Source of the DNA: DASTFY01 sp963813375
GTDB lineage: Bacteria > Actinomycetota > Acidimicrobiia > Acidimicrobiales > Ilumatobacteraceae
Assembly (NCBI GenBank): GCA_963813375.1
Contig: CAWEYT010000017.1
Location: forward strand, 186,001 to 250,000
Direction: 5' to 3'
DNA length: 64,000 bases
Part shown: positions 24,919 to 34,801 of the stretch, in pieces
Layout of the letters: each line of letters starts with the position of its first letter
Position numbering within the stretch: position 1 is the first letter of the stretch
Notes under the pieces: model-generated
Told to the model about the DNA's origin: nothing
What the model saw: the letters and a program-made list of their open reading frames with translations, nothing else
Databases searched by the model: none
Translations under genes and position numbers: made by a program

Positions 24919-26780
24919 ATGTACTCGGCGTTGAAGCGGGTGGTGCTCGGCTCTCCGATCGCCACCTCGGAGGAGCACCACACCCGGTTGCCCAAGAAGG
25001 TGGCGCTCCCGGTGTTCGCCTCCGACGCCATCTCGTCGACGGCCTACGCGACCCAGGAGATCCTGATCGTCCTGATCCCGGCCGTGGGCCTGGCCGCCAC
25101 CGACTACCTGGTCCCGCTGGCCGTGGTGGTGTGCATCCTGCTGGCCATCGTCATCACGAGCTACCGGCAGACGATCATGGCCTACCCCGGCGGCGGTGGC
25201 ACGTACATCGTGAGCAGGGAGAACCTCGGGCCCCAGGTGGCGCTGGTCGCGGGCGCGTCGATCCTCGTCGACTACGTGCTGACGGTGGCCGTGTCGGTCT
25301 CGGCCGGGGTGGCCGCCATCACCTCGGCCTTTCCCGAGCTGAGCCGGTACCGGGTCGGCATGTGCCTGGGCTTCATCGCGCTCATGACGGTGGCCAACCT
25401 CCGGGGGATGAAGGAGTCGGGCACGATCTTCGCCCCACCGACCTACATCTACGTCACGATCCTGTTCGCCATGATCGTGCTGGGTCTGTACCGCTACTAC
25501 ACGGGTGACCTGGCCCGCCTGCCGACGAACCAGGAGGCCATCGACGAGCTCACCGGGGGCGGCGCGCTCACGGGCATCAGCGCCCTCATCCTCCTCCGGG
25601 CCTTCGCGTCCGGGGCCGTGGCGCTGACCGGCGTCGAGGCGATCGCCGACGGCGTCCCCGCGTTCCAGAAGCCGGAGAGCCGCAACGCGGCGCGCACGCT
25701 GACGACCATGGCCGTGATCCTGGGCACGGCCTTCTTCGGGCTGGGCCTCCTGACCAACCGGCTCAACCCGACCGCCTCCGAGCACGAGACGCTCCTGTCC
25801 ATCCTCGGCACCGAGGTCTTCGGCTCGGGCACGTTGCTCTACTACGTGCTGCAGTTCTCCACCTTCGCCATCCTGATCCTGGCCGCCAACACCGCGTACG
25901 CCGACTTCCCCCGGTTGTCGTCGATCATCGCCCGGGACGAGTTCCTCCCCCACCAGTTCAAGAACCGGGGCGACCGGCTCGTCTTCTCCAACGGCATCGT
26001 CGTCCTCGCCGTCATGGCGGCCGTGCTGATCGTCGCCTTCGGCGGCCAGACGACGGCCCTCATCCCGCTGTACGCGGTCGGGGTGTTCACCGGGTTCACG
26101 CTCAGCCAGTCCGGCATGGTCCGATACCAGCGCCGCGGTGCGCGCCGAGGGCTGGCAGCTGCGCATGGCGGTCAACCTGGTCGGGGCCATCGCCACCGGC
26201 ATCGTGCTCGTGGTGGTCGTCGTCTCCAAGTTCACCGTCGGCGCCTGGCTGCCGGCCGTGGTGATCCCGGCCATCGTCGTCCTCTTCAAGGCCATCGGCC
26301 ACCACTACGCCGGTGTCCGCGAGGAGATCAAGGTGGCGCGACGGTTGGCGGGCCCGGCGCCACACCCACACCGTCATGGTGCTGGTCGGCAGCGTCAACA
26401 AGGGGACGCTGCAGGGGTTGGCCTACGCCCGCTCGCTCGCCCCGGACCGGCTGCTGGCGGTCACGGTGGTCACGGACGACGAGGAGGCCAACGAGCTGGC
26501 CGAGCAGTGGGCCAAGCACGACATCCCCGTCGAGCTCCACACCCTCCACTCGCCGTACCGCAACCTCACCCGGCCGGTGCTGCGGTTCCTCGACGAGTTG
26601 GACGCCGAGGACCGTGACGACATCATCACCGTCGTCATCCCCGAGTTCGTCGTCAACCGCTGGTACCTGCAGGTGCTCCACAACCAGACCGCGTTGGCGC
26701 TCAAGGCGCGGTTGCTCTTCCGCCCCAACACCGTCGTGACGTCGGTGCCGATCCACATCGGCGAGCCCGCCCCGGACTGA
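24919..26780 (+). CDS. APC family permease with C-terminal soluble domain, two frameshifts
   Basis: An amino acid/polyamine/organocation superfamily permease, 619 residues once two extra bases (near 26136 and 26356) are removed. Twelve hydrophobic segments; the signature near residue 30, FASDAISSTAYATQEIL, and YPGGGGTYIVSRENLG are typical of the actinobacterial Rv2690c-type subgroup. After the last segment a cytosolic universal-stress-like domain follows (HTHTVMVLVGSVNKGTLQGLAYARSLAPDRLLAVTVV). The next gene is a close paralogue with the same architecture and an intact frame, which shows how the breaks should be repaired. It is divergent from ceoB. Potassium or amino acid transport is possible; the substrate is unproven. 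Confidence 0.88.
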
Positions 26781-26844
26781 CCTCGGGAGCGCGACGGCGC
26801 GAGGCCTGGGCGCGCAGCACCGCTGCGCGATGCTTTCGCCCGCC

Positions 26845-28689
26845 ATGTACTCGACCTTCAAGCGGCTCCTGGTCGGACGCCCGATCCCGTCCGCCGACGA
26901 GCATCACCAGCGTCTCCGCAAGTTCATCGCCCTGCCGGTGTTCGCGTCCGACGCCATCTCGTCCACCGCCTACGCCACCGACGAGATCCTGGTGGTGCTG
27001 CTCATCCAGGCCCACATCGGAGCCGAGGCGTGGCAGTACCTGGTGCCCATCGCCATCGTGGTCTGCGTCCTGCTGACCATCGTCGTCCTCAGCTACCGCC
27101 AGACGATCTACGCGTACCCGAGCGGCGGCGGCAGCTACATCGTCAGCCGGGAGAACCTGGGGACGATCCCCTCGCTGGTCGCCGGCTCGGCGCTGCTCGT
27201 CGACTACACGCTGACCGTGGCCGTGTCCGTGGCCGGTGGCGTGCTCGCCATCCGAGCCGCCGCGGGCTTCGACCGGCAGTGGGCGGTCCCCCTCTGCCTC
27301 GTCTGCATCCTCTTGATGACGCTCGCCAACCTGCGCGGGGTGAAGGAGTCGGGCGGCCTGTTCGCGGGTCCGACCTACTTCTACGTGGTGATGCTCGTCA
27401 TCCTGATCGTGACCGGGCTCATCCGCATCTACATCTTCGACCTCGGCCCGCTGCCCAACCTCACCATCGAGGGACGGGAGCTGGCCGAGATGAACCAGAC
27501 GCTCTCGTTCATGATGTTGCTGCGCGCCTTCTCGTCCGGCGCGGTCGCGCTCTCGGGCGTGGAGGCGGTGTCCAACGGCGTGCCCGCCTTCAAGCGTCCC
27601 GAGTCCCGCAACGCCTCCCGGACGCTGATGACGATGGCCATCATCCTCGGGACCACGTTCCTCGGCGTGTCGATCCTCGCCGCCCACCTCCAGCCCTACC
27701 GGGGCGAGGAGAGCGCCACCGGCATCGCCCTGATGGCCGCGTGGATCTACAACGGCCGAGGCATCTTGTTCTGGCTGACCCAGATCGCCACGTTCGCCAT
27801 CCTGATCCTCGCCGCCAACACGGCGTACGCCGACTTCCCCCGCCTGTCCTCGATCATCGCCCGCGACGGCTTCCTGCCGCGGCAGTTCGCCAACCGTGGC
27901 GACAGGCTGGTGTTCTCCAACGGCATCATCGTCCTGGCCGTCATGGCCGGGATCCTCATCATCATCTTCAAGGCCAACATCAGCGCCCTGATCCCGCTGT
28001 ACGCGTTCGGGGTGTTCACGGGCTTCACCCTCAGTCAGGCCGGCATGGTGCGGCACCACCTCCGCCTCAAGGAGCCGAACTGGCGCGTCAACGCCGTGAT
28101 CAACGGCGTGGGCAGCTTCACGACCGGCGTGGTGGCGCTCGTGGTGGTCGTCTCCAAGTTCACCGAGGGGGCGTGGATCCCCGCCGTCATCATTCCGATC
28201 ATGGTGCTCGGCCTGCGCGCCATCGGTACCCACTACGACCGCGTCCACGAGGCCGTGCACGTCCCCACCACGTACCGGGCGCCGCGCCACACCCACTACG
28301 TCGTGGTGCTGGTGGGCAGCGTCAACAAGGGCGCGCTCAATGCCATCGGCTACGCCCGCTCGCTGGCACCCGACCGGCTGATCGCGGTGACCGTCGTGGG
28401 TGACGCCGAGGAGCAGGAGCACTTCATGCGGGAGTGGGCGGAGTACGACCTGCCCATCGAGCTCCACACCATCTCGTCGCCGTACCGTGAGCTGACCCGT
28501 CCCGTTCTCAAGTATCTGGACGAGCTCGATGCGGAGTCGGAGGACGACATCATCACCGTCGTCATCCCGGAGTTCGTGACCGGCTGGTCCAGCGGTTTCC
28601 TGCACAACCAGTCCGCGCTGGCCCTCAAGGCGCGGCTCCTGTACCGCCCGAACACCGTCGTGACCTCGGTTCCGGTGCTGGTCGAATGA
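26845..28689 (+). CDS. APC family permease with C-terminal soluble domain (tandem paralogue)
   Basis: An intact copy, 614 residues from ATG 26845 (MYSTFKRLLVG, aligning with MYSALKRVVLG of the upstream paralogue; an ATG five codons earlier is less likely). Signatures FVFASDAISS-like (VFASDAISSTAYATDEIL) and YPSGGGSYIVSRENLG. Twelve membrane segments, then the same USP-like C-terminal domain (HTHYVVVLVGSVNKGALNAIGYARSLAPDRL) and a terminal EFVTGWSSGFLHNQSALALKARLLYRPNTVV. The two copies are 64 bases apart in the same direction, an apparently old tandem duplication with many substitutions. The stop overlaps the first possible ATG of the following SDR gene. Confidence 0.88.
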   Translation: MYSTFKRLLVGRPIPSADEHHQRLRKFIALPVFASDAISSTAYATDEILVVLLIQAHIGAEAWQYLVPIAIVVCVLLTIVVLSYRQTIYAYPSGGGSYIVSRENLGTIPSLVAGSALLVDYTLTVAVSVAGGVLAIRAAAGFDRQWAVPLCLVCILLMTLANLRGVKESGGLFAGPTYFYVVMLVILIVTGLIRIYIFDLGPLPNLTIEGRELAEMNQTLSFMMLLRAFSSGAVALSGVEAVSNGVPAFKRPESRNASRTLMTMAIILGTTFLGVSILAAHLQPYRGEESATGIALMAAWIYNGRGILFWLTQIATFAILILAANTAYADFPRLSSIIARDGFLPRQFANRGDRLVFSNGIIVLAVMAGILIIIFKANISALIPLYAFGVFTGFTLSQAGMVRHHLRLKEPNWRVNAVINGVGSFTTGVVALVVVVSKFTEGAWIPAVIIPIMVLGLRAIGTHYDRVHEAVHVPTTYRAPRHTHYVVVLVGSVNKGALNAIGYARSLAPDRLIAVTVVGDAEEQEHFMREWAEYDLPIELHTISSPYRELTRPVLKYLDELDAESEDDIITVVIPEFVTGWSSGFLHNQSALALKARLLYRPNTVVTSVPVLVE

Positions 28690-28715
28690 CCGACGCCCTC
28701 CTAGCCTGCGGCCGC

Positions 28716-29621
28716 ATGGATGTCGTCATCTCCGGGTCCACAGGCCTCATCGGGAGCGCACTGCGGGACGCGCTCAGATCCGCCGGGCATCGGCCGATCG
28801 GTCTGGTCCGCAGCACCCCGCAAGGCGACGAGATCGCCTGGGACCCCGAGGCCGGGACCATCGACGCCGCCTCCCTGGAGGGTGTCGATGGCGTCGTCCA
28901 CCTGGCCGGCGCCGGCATCGGTGACCACCGGTGGACCGACGACTACAAGCGCACGATCCGTCGCAGCCGCACCGAACCGACCGCGCTCCTCGCCAGTGCG
29001 CTCGCCGGCCTCACGAGTCGCCCGTCGGTGCTGATCTCGGGCTCCGCCGTCGGCTTCTACGGGGATCGCGGCGACGAGGTGCTCGACGAGACCAGCCCGC
29101 CCGGCACAGGGTTCCTGCCCGAGATCTGCGTGGCGTGGGAGGCAGCGTCGGCGGCCGCCGCCGACGCTGGCATCCGGGTGGCGACGATCCGATCGGGCGT
29201 CGTGCTCTCGCCCCGCGGCGGGGCGCTCAAGCGGCAGCTCCCGCTGTTCAAGCTCGGCCTCGGCGGCAAGCTCGGCTCCGGGGAGCAGTGGCAGAGCTGG
29301 ATCTCGATCGAGGACGAGGTCGGCGCCATCATCCACCTGCTGACCCACGAGGTGGCTGGTCCGGCCAACCTCACGGCCCCCCATCCGGTCACCAACGCGG
29401 AGTTCACGAAGACGCTGGCCGGCGTCCTCGGCCGGCCGTCGTTCCTGCCCATCCCCTCGTTCGGGCCGAAGCTGGTCCTCGGCTCGGAGCTGGCCGAGAA
29501 CCTGTTGTTCGAAGGGCAGAAGGTGCTGCCGCGGGTCCTCGAGGACTCGGGCTACTCCTTCACCCATCCGACGCTGGAGGAAGCCCTCCGGGCGTTGCTG
29601 GAGCGGCCTGCCGCCGCCTGA
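28716..29621 (+). CDS. TIGR01777-type NAD(P)-dependent epimerase/SDR
   Basis: A 301-residue extended SDR of the SulA/YfcH group. ATG 28716 puts the first beta strand at the N-terminus (DVVISGSTGLIGSAL). Family landmarks: VVHLAGAGIGDHRWTDDYKR, SRTEPTALLASAL, LISGSAVGFYGDRGDE, SGVVLSPRGGALKRQLPLFKLGLGGKLGSGEQWQSWI, and the C-terminal region PSFGPKLVLGSELAE. The catalytic Tyr appears in GFYGDRG, though the usual Lys spacing differs as in this family. An earlier ATG at 28686 overlaps the permease stop but would add a non-homologous leader. Function of the family is still poorly defined; some members have been linked to cell division inhibition in chloroplasts or cyanobacteria. Confidence 0.88.
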   Translation: MDVVISGSTGLIGSALRDALRSAGHRPIGLVRSTPQGDEIAWDPEAGTIDAASLEGVDGVVHLAGAGIGDHRWTDDYKRTIRRSRTEPTALLASALAGLTSRPSVLISGSAVGFYGDRGDEVLDETSPPGTGFLPEICVAWEAASAAAADAGIRVATIRSGVVLSPRGGALKRQLPLFKLGLGGKLGSGEQWQSWISIEDEVGAIIHLLTHEVAGPANLTAPHPVTNAEFTKTLAGVLGRPSFLPIPSFGPKLVLGSELAENLLFEGQKVLPRVLEDSGYSFTHPTLEEALRALLERPAAA

Positions 29622-29639
29622 GCCGAGCGGTTGGGCAGT

Positions 29640-32390
29640 TCAGGCGTTCTGCACGACGCCGGTGCGCACCGCCCACGCCGCGATCTCGGCCCGGTTGGAG
29701 AGGTGCAGCTTCGTGAGGATGTTGCTCACGTGCACCGCCACCGTCTTCGGGGAGATGTAGAGCCGGCGACCGAGCTCGCCGTTGGTCAGGCCCTCGCTCA
29801 GGAGCGCCGCCACCTCGCGTTCGCGGGCCGTGAGCTCGCCCTCCGGGGCAGGTACACCGCCCTCCAGTCGCGTCAACAGCGCAACGGCGCGGTCCCGCCG
29901 CCAACCTGGCCAGCGGGCCAGTTCGAAGTCGAGCGCCCGGTGGAGCTCGTCCCTCGCCGACCCCCGGTCGCCCGTCGCCAGCAGCGCTTGCGCGCGGCGA
30001 GTGCGCAGGTGCCCGAGCACCGCCCTCGGCAACGTCGGGTCGGGATCGTCGAGGACGAGGCCGAGACGCTCAGCGGCCTGCGCCGGCGCTCCCTCGGCGG
30101 CCCACAGGAGCCCGTCGAGGACGAACGCCACCCGGTCGACGGACGGATGACCCTCCAACGCGGCCTCGACGCCGGTCCGGACCGTCACCGCATCGACCCC
30201 GCCGTCGAGCGCCAGATCGACGACGGTCAGCACGTCCGGGCAGGAAGTAGAGGTTGGAAGGCATCGTCGAGACCACGTACTCGCCGAACCACCAGCGGAC
30301 CGCGGCGGCGTCGTTCTGCAACCAGGCCAGCTGCAGTTCGGTGCGGGCCTGCCAGCTGGCCTTGCCGTGGTGCTTGGGCAGCTCGAGACGATCGATCGCT
30401 TGCCGGGCGTCGCCGGCACGCCCCTCCTCGAACGCCAGGTCGAAGTCCAGGACGGACAGCCAGTCGGCCTCCTGCCCGCACCGCAGCCACCACTCCTCCC
30501 CGCGCTCCTTGGCCCGCCGCGCCGCCCGCAGGTCACCCTCGCCGAAGGCGATCTCCCCCTCCCGGAACGCGGCGATGGCGTGGCTCATCGAGTCGAACCC
30601 CGCCCGGCCCGCGGCCCGTCGGAAGCGATCCACCAGGGCGCGACCCTCCGGCGTGAAGACGGGGACGGCCTCGAAGAGGTTGTTCAGGCCCCGGGTGACG
30701 AGGACCCACTCGCCGAGCGCTTCCGCCTCGTCGACGGCGGCCCGCAGCACTCGGTCCTCTCCCGGTCGCCCGGTGTTCAGCGCACTGCCGCGCTCGATGC
30801 GGGCCTGGGCCGCCACCGACGTGTCGCCGATCTCCTCGGCCGCCGCGATGGCCCGGTCGGCCCACTCGACCGCCAGCTCCCGGTGGTCCTGGAGCATGTG
30901 GGACTGGGCCATGGCGGCCATCGCACGCGCCCGGCGGCCGCCGGGCGGGAGCACGCCGATCAGGTCGGCGAGACGATCGCGGTCCTCGTCCACCCGGTCC
31001 GGATGTCCCATGTCGTGATGCAGCCGGAGCCGCCAGCGCAGCGCCCCGGCCTCCTCCTCGGCATCGTCGGCGGCCCGGGCGACCGCCGCCCAGCGGTCCG
31101 CGTACGAGATGGCCTCGTCGTAGAGCGAGATCAGCCAGGCCGACTCAGTGGCGACGGCCAGCAGGGTCGGATCCTCGGGCGCCTCGCGCAGCGCCTCGTC
31201 GGCCAGCCGCAGGGACTGGAACGTGGATCCCTGGCGGAGGTAGAGCTGCGCGCCGTCACGCGCCAGCACGACGAAGTCGTCGAACCGGCCGGCTCCGGCC
31301 GCGTGACGTGCCGCGCTGGCCGTGGTGGCGGCGCTGTCCCCGCGTCGGTGTCCCCGCTGTCCCCGCTTTCTGTGTCGTCGGCGGCGGCAAGCAACGCGTC
31401 GAGGGCCCGCTGGTGGAGAAGGCGCCGCTCACGACCGAGGAGCTGGCGCTCGACCTCGTCGCTGACGAGGGCGTGGCGGAAGCTGAAGCGATCGTCCGCC
31501 GCCTCCTCCAGCAGGCCGGCGCGCACCAGCGCCCGGAGCACGTCGAGCAGCTCGGTCTCATCCATGTCGGCGGCCCGGGCGAGCACGCCGAAGCGGGTCG
31601 TGGGTCCGCAGATGGCCGCCGCCTCGAGCACCCGCCGCTCGATCGGCGACAGCCCCTCGAGCTGGCTGCGCACCGCCTCCTCCAGCGACCACGGCAGGCG
31701 GGCGGCCAAGAGATCGCCCGGGCGGGCGTCGCGGCATCCGGCGGCGGCCAGGATCTCCTCGATGAAGAACGGGTTGCCGCCGCTGCGGGTGTAGAGCGCC
31801 TCGATCACGGCCGAGGTCGGCGGTGCACCCGAGATGGCGGCCACCAACGCCCCGACCTCGTTGCGGTCGAGCCGGTCGATGCGCACCCGCTCCACGGCGT
31901 GTCGGCGCTCCAGGCGCGAGAGCAGGTCGCCGCCCGGGAGGCGGCGGCTGAGGTCCTCCGGGCGATAGGAGCCCACCAGGAGCAGGCGCCCCGAGGGCAG
32001 CTGGGCCAGGCGGTCGATGACGGTCGCGCTCTCGGCGTCGGCCCAGTGGAGGTCCTCGAAGATGACGACGGCCGGCCGTTCTCCCAGCCGGGCGGCGAGC
32101 TGCGAGACGACGACGTCGGGATCGTCGAGCGCGCCGGGCGCGGGCGGAAGCGCCCCACCGAGGGCGGAGCGGGCCAGCGAGTACGGGCGGGACAGCGCGT
32201 CCGGGTCGGCGGCCGCCGAAAGGACGGTCACGCCGGGGGGAAGGGCGGCCACCAGCTCCCGCAGCAGGCGGGTCTTGCCGACGCCGGCCTCCCCGGCCAC
32301 CAGCGCCACCGTCGGAAGGTCAGCGACGGCGACGCCGGCGGACGGGGCCAGATCGAGGAGTTGGGCCAGGGCGGAGGACCGTCCCACCAT
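29640..32390 (-). CDS. Large ATP-binding LuxR-family regulator (LAL type), two frameshifts
   Basis: About 916 residues. The N-terminal AAA/STAND ATPase has Walker A (GEAGVGKTRLL) and Walker B (VVIFEDLHWADAES), then a winged-helix/arm region (SLEEAVRSQLEGLSPIERRVLEAAAICG). The middle is TPR-like helical repeats (LRLADEALREAPEDPTLL, ARAMAAMAQSHML, and others), and the C-terminus is a LuxR/GerE HTH (LTAREREVAALLSEGLTNGELGRRLYISPKTVAVHVSNIL). These proteins resemble MalT: ligand binding to the repeats triggers ATP-dependent oligomerisation. A one-base deletion near 31310 and insertion near 30236 interrupt the frame. I chose ATG 32390 (MVGRSSALAQLL); the frame is open to 32558. Targets unknown; divergent from the aminotransferase. 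Confidence 0.85.
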
Positions 32391-32672
32391 GATGGGGCTG
32401 AGACCGGCGCGCCCTCCCAACACCTCGTGCAGGCTACCGACGGAGGGTGCCGGCAGCAGGAGGGGTTCGACGCTCAGGTCGGGTCCCGGACGAGGGTCAG
32501 CGGCCGGGTCACGAGGAGCTCCGGCGTGGTCCTGCGGCGGGTGCGGGCCGTGCGCCAACTGGTGGCCCGGCGGCGGTGGTCGGCCTGGATCTCCTGGGCG
32601 ATCTGGATGGACTGCATGTTCGTGAACATGCTCCCCACGGTGCGCCCGTGAGGTAGGCGGGCACCATCGGAC

Positions 32673-32712
32673 GACCTACCTATTTCCGTGTGCCATCCGG
32701 CATAGGTAGGTC
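32673..32712. promoter_or_regulatory. Hairpin/operator with GGTAGG arms
   Basis: Perfect 11-base arms GACCTACCTAT (32673-32683) and ATAGGTAGGTC (32702-32712) enclose 18 bases that can themselves pair (TGCC/GGCA). A further AGGTAGG occurs at 32651-32657. Repeated GGTAGG boxes in both orientations suggest protein binding sites as much as an RNA hairpin. Confidence 0.5.
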
Positions 32713-32762
32713 CGCCGGTCGGCCGCCGCGCGCTCGCCTGGTCGGGCCGCCGCGCGCTCGTC

Positions 32763-32786
32763 CGGCGAATCGCCGGCGATTCGCCG
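32763..32786. repeat. Perfect 24-base palindrome
   Basis: CGGCGAATCGCC followed at once by GGCGATTCGCCG, with no loop. The lack of a loop favours a dimer-binding operator over an RNA stem. Confidence 0.55.
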
Positions 32787-32868
32787 CGGACGAACTGCGG
32801 CCCGGACGCGCTGTTTCCGGTGCGTTCGCGTCACACTTCGGCGGCGCCGGCGTGCCCGGCGTCACTCC

Positions 32869-32892
32869 CACCGAATCGACATCGAATCGGTG
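32869..32892 (+). promoter_or_regulatory. Imperfect palindrome upstream of aminotransferase
   Basis: CACCGAATCG, four bases, CGAATCGGTG: ten-base arms with one mismatch, 66 bases upstream of the aminotransferase ATG. It reuses the CGAATCG core of the perfect palindrome 80 bases away, so both may bind the same regulator. Confidence 0.4.
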
Positions 32893-32957
32893 AGCAGTCT
32901 GTACCTGGTACGAATGGGGCATTGTTCGGGGGCGATGGGCGGACCTACGCTTGGACG

Positions 32958-34317
32958 ATGACCAGCGTCGAGACCCGGCCCGACGGCGCCAGCGTCGTGC
33001 GCAACGACCGCGCCCATGTCTTCCACTCGTGGAGCGCCCAGGGGCTGATCAACCCCATCCCCGTCGCCGGGGGCGAGGGCTCGTGGTTCTGGGACTACGA
33101 CGGCAACCGGTACCTCGACTTCTCCTCGCAGCTCGTCAACCTCAACATCGGCCACCAGCACCCCCGGCTGATCGCGGCCATCCAGGAGGCGGCGGGACGC
33201 CTCTGCACCGTGGCGCCGTCCTTCGCCAACGCCGACCGGGGCGAGGCCGCCCGCCTCATCACGGAGCTCGCCCCCGGCGATCTCGACATGGTCTTCTTCA
33301 CCAATGGCGGCGCGGAGGCCACGGAGAACGCCATCCGCATGGCCCGCCTGCACACCGCCCGCCACAAGGTCCTGACCATGTACCGCAGCTACCACGGCGC
33401 CACCGGTGCGGCGATCACGATGACGGGTGATCCGCGGCGCTGGCCGAGCGAGCCCAGCGCGGTGGGCATGGTCAAGTTCTGGGGCCCCTACCCGTACCGC
33501 TCCGCCTTCCACTCGGCCGACGAGGCGCAGGAATCCGAGCGGGCGCTGCAGCACCTCGCCGACGTGATCATGGTCGAGGGTGCGCACACGATCGCCGCCA
33601 TCGTGCTGGAGACCGTCGTGGGCACCAACGGCATCCTCGTGCCGCCGCCCGGCTACCTCCAGGGCGTCCGTGACCTGTGCGACCAGCACGGCATCGTGAT
33701 GATCTGCGACGAGGTGATGGCCGGCTTCGGGCGCTGCGGCGAGTGGTTCGCGGTTGACCACTGGGACGTGGCCCCCGACCTCATCTGCTTCGCCAAGGGC
33801 GTCAACTCCGGCTATGTGCCCCTCGGCGGCGTGGTCATGACGCCGGGCCATCGCCGACACGTTCAAGGAGCGCCCCTACCCGGGCGGGCTCACGTACTCG
33901 GGGCACCCGCTGGCCTGTGCGGCGGCCGTCGCCTCCATCACCATCTTCAAGGAGGAGGGCATCCTCGAGCACACCCGCATGCTCGGCACCGACGTCATCG
34001 GGCCGGCGCTGCGGGAGCTCCAGGAGCGGCATCCGTCAGTGGGCGACGTCCGGGGCCTGGGCGTGTTCTGGGCGATCGAGCTCGTACGCAACCGTGAGAC
34101 CCGCGAGCCCCTCGTGCCCTACAACGCCTCGGGTGACGCGGCGGCACCGATGAACGAGGTCGTGGCGGCCTGCAAGGCCAAGGGCGTGTGGCCGTTCTCG
34201 CACTTCAACCGGATCCACGTCGTGCCGCCGTGCACGATCTCGGCCGAGGACGTGCGCCACGGCATCTCCGTCATCGACGAGGCGCTGGAGCTGGCCGACC
34301 GCCACACCAGCGGCTGA
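32958..34317 (+). CDS. Class III aminotransferase, probable beta-alanine/omega-amino acid:pyruvate type, one frameshift
   Basis: A fold-type I PLP aminotransferase of 452 residues after removal of one extra base near 33845. Landmarks: VFHSWSAQGLINPIPVAGGEG, FWDYDGNRYLDFSSQLVNLNIGHQHP, TNGGAEATENAIRMAR, YRSYHGATGA, ICDEVMAGFGRCGEWFA (cofactor-binding Asp) and the Schiff-base Lys in ICFAKGVNSGYVPLGG. The substrate is inferred from context: the operon at 36.8-45.6 kb makes beta-alanine from dihydropyrimidines and contains a semialdehyde dehydrogenase, so this enzyme would supply the missing transamination from beta-alanine to malonate semialdehyde. It could instead use taurine or 4-aminobutyrate. 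Start ATG 32958. Confidence 0.85.
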
Positions 34318-34356
34318 CCGACCAATCCGGCCCCGGGGCCGGCCCGAAGTCCCGGT

Positions 34357-34773
34357 GTGCGATCGCTCCCCCGGGTTGCCTTCCTCGCCGCGGCGGCACT
34401 GACCGCGGGACTGTCGATCGCCGCCGTCGCGGCCGCGGTCACGACCAACGAGGACGGCGGTCCCGCCGCCGCCAACACTTCAGCGAGCGCCCCCAGCACC
34501 TCGAGCGCTAGCGGCGCGGCCGCACCGCTGGCCGCCACCATCGTCGACTTCGCCTTCCAGCCCGAGCCGATCACCGTCGCGGTCGGGCAGGAGGTCACCT
34601 GGACCAACGAAGACCCCTTCGCCCACACGGTGAAGGCGGTCGACGGCTCGTTCGACTCGGGCCGCATGGACGAGGGCGTGGCCTTCACCACCACCTTCGC
34701 CGCTCCTGGCTCGTACGCGTACCTGTGCGGCATCCACAACTCGATGACCGGCACCGTCGTCGTCGAGCCCTGA
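34357..34773 (+). CDS. Secreted cupredoxin (plastocyanin/azurin family)
   Basis: A 138-residue exported type I copper protein. A signal sequence at the N-terminus (RVAFLAAAALTAGLSIAAVAAAV) is followed by a Ser/Ala/Thr linker and the cupredoxin beta-barrel: IVDFAFQPEPITVAVGQEVTWTNEDPFAHTVKAVDG (first His ligand) and SYAYLCGIHNSMTGTVVV (Cys, His and Met ligands in C-x2-H-x2-M). It would carry electrons on the outer face of the membrane. GTG 34357 is the start. It is 28 bases upstream of two ferritin-like exported proteins and a membrane protein in the same direction, so these four genes look like an operon. Confidence 0.85.
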   Translation: MRSLPRVAFLAAAALTAGLSIAAVAAAVTTNEDGGPAAANTSASAPSTSSASGAAAPLAATIVDFAFQPEPITVAVGQEVTWTNEDPFAHTVKAVDGSFDSGRMDEGVAFTTTFAAPGSYAYLCGIHNSMTGTVVVEP

Positions 34774-34801
34774 TCCGACCCACCCCTGAGAGGAGTCCCC
34801 C

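Larger units (their letters stand above)
32391..32957. other. Long intergenic region rich in inverted and direct repeats
   Basis: 567 bases separate the divergent LAL regulator and aminotransferase, by far the longest gap here. It contains a strong hairpin (32673-32712), two near-identical copies of GGCCGCCGCGCGCTCG (32720-32755), a 24-base perfect palindrome (32763-32786) and an imperfect palindrome (32869-32892). I see no convincing small gene. It may be the operator region of one or both flanking genes. Confidence 0.6.

Noticed and set aside
24154..26295. A 713-codon minus-strand frame
   Set aside because: Only the part downstream of 24822 (CeoB) is a gene. The rest is antisense to the first APC permease.
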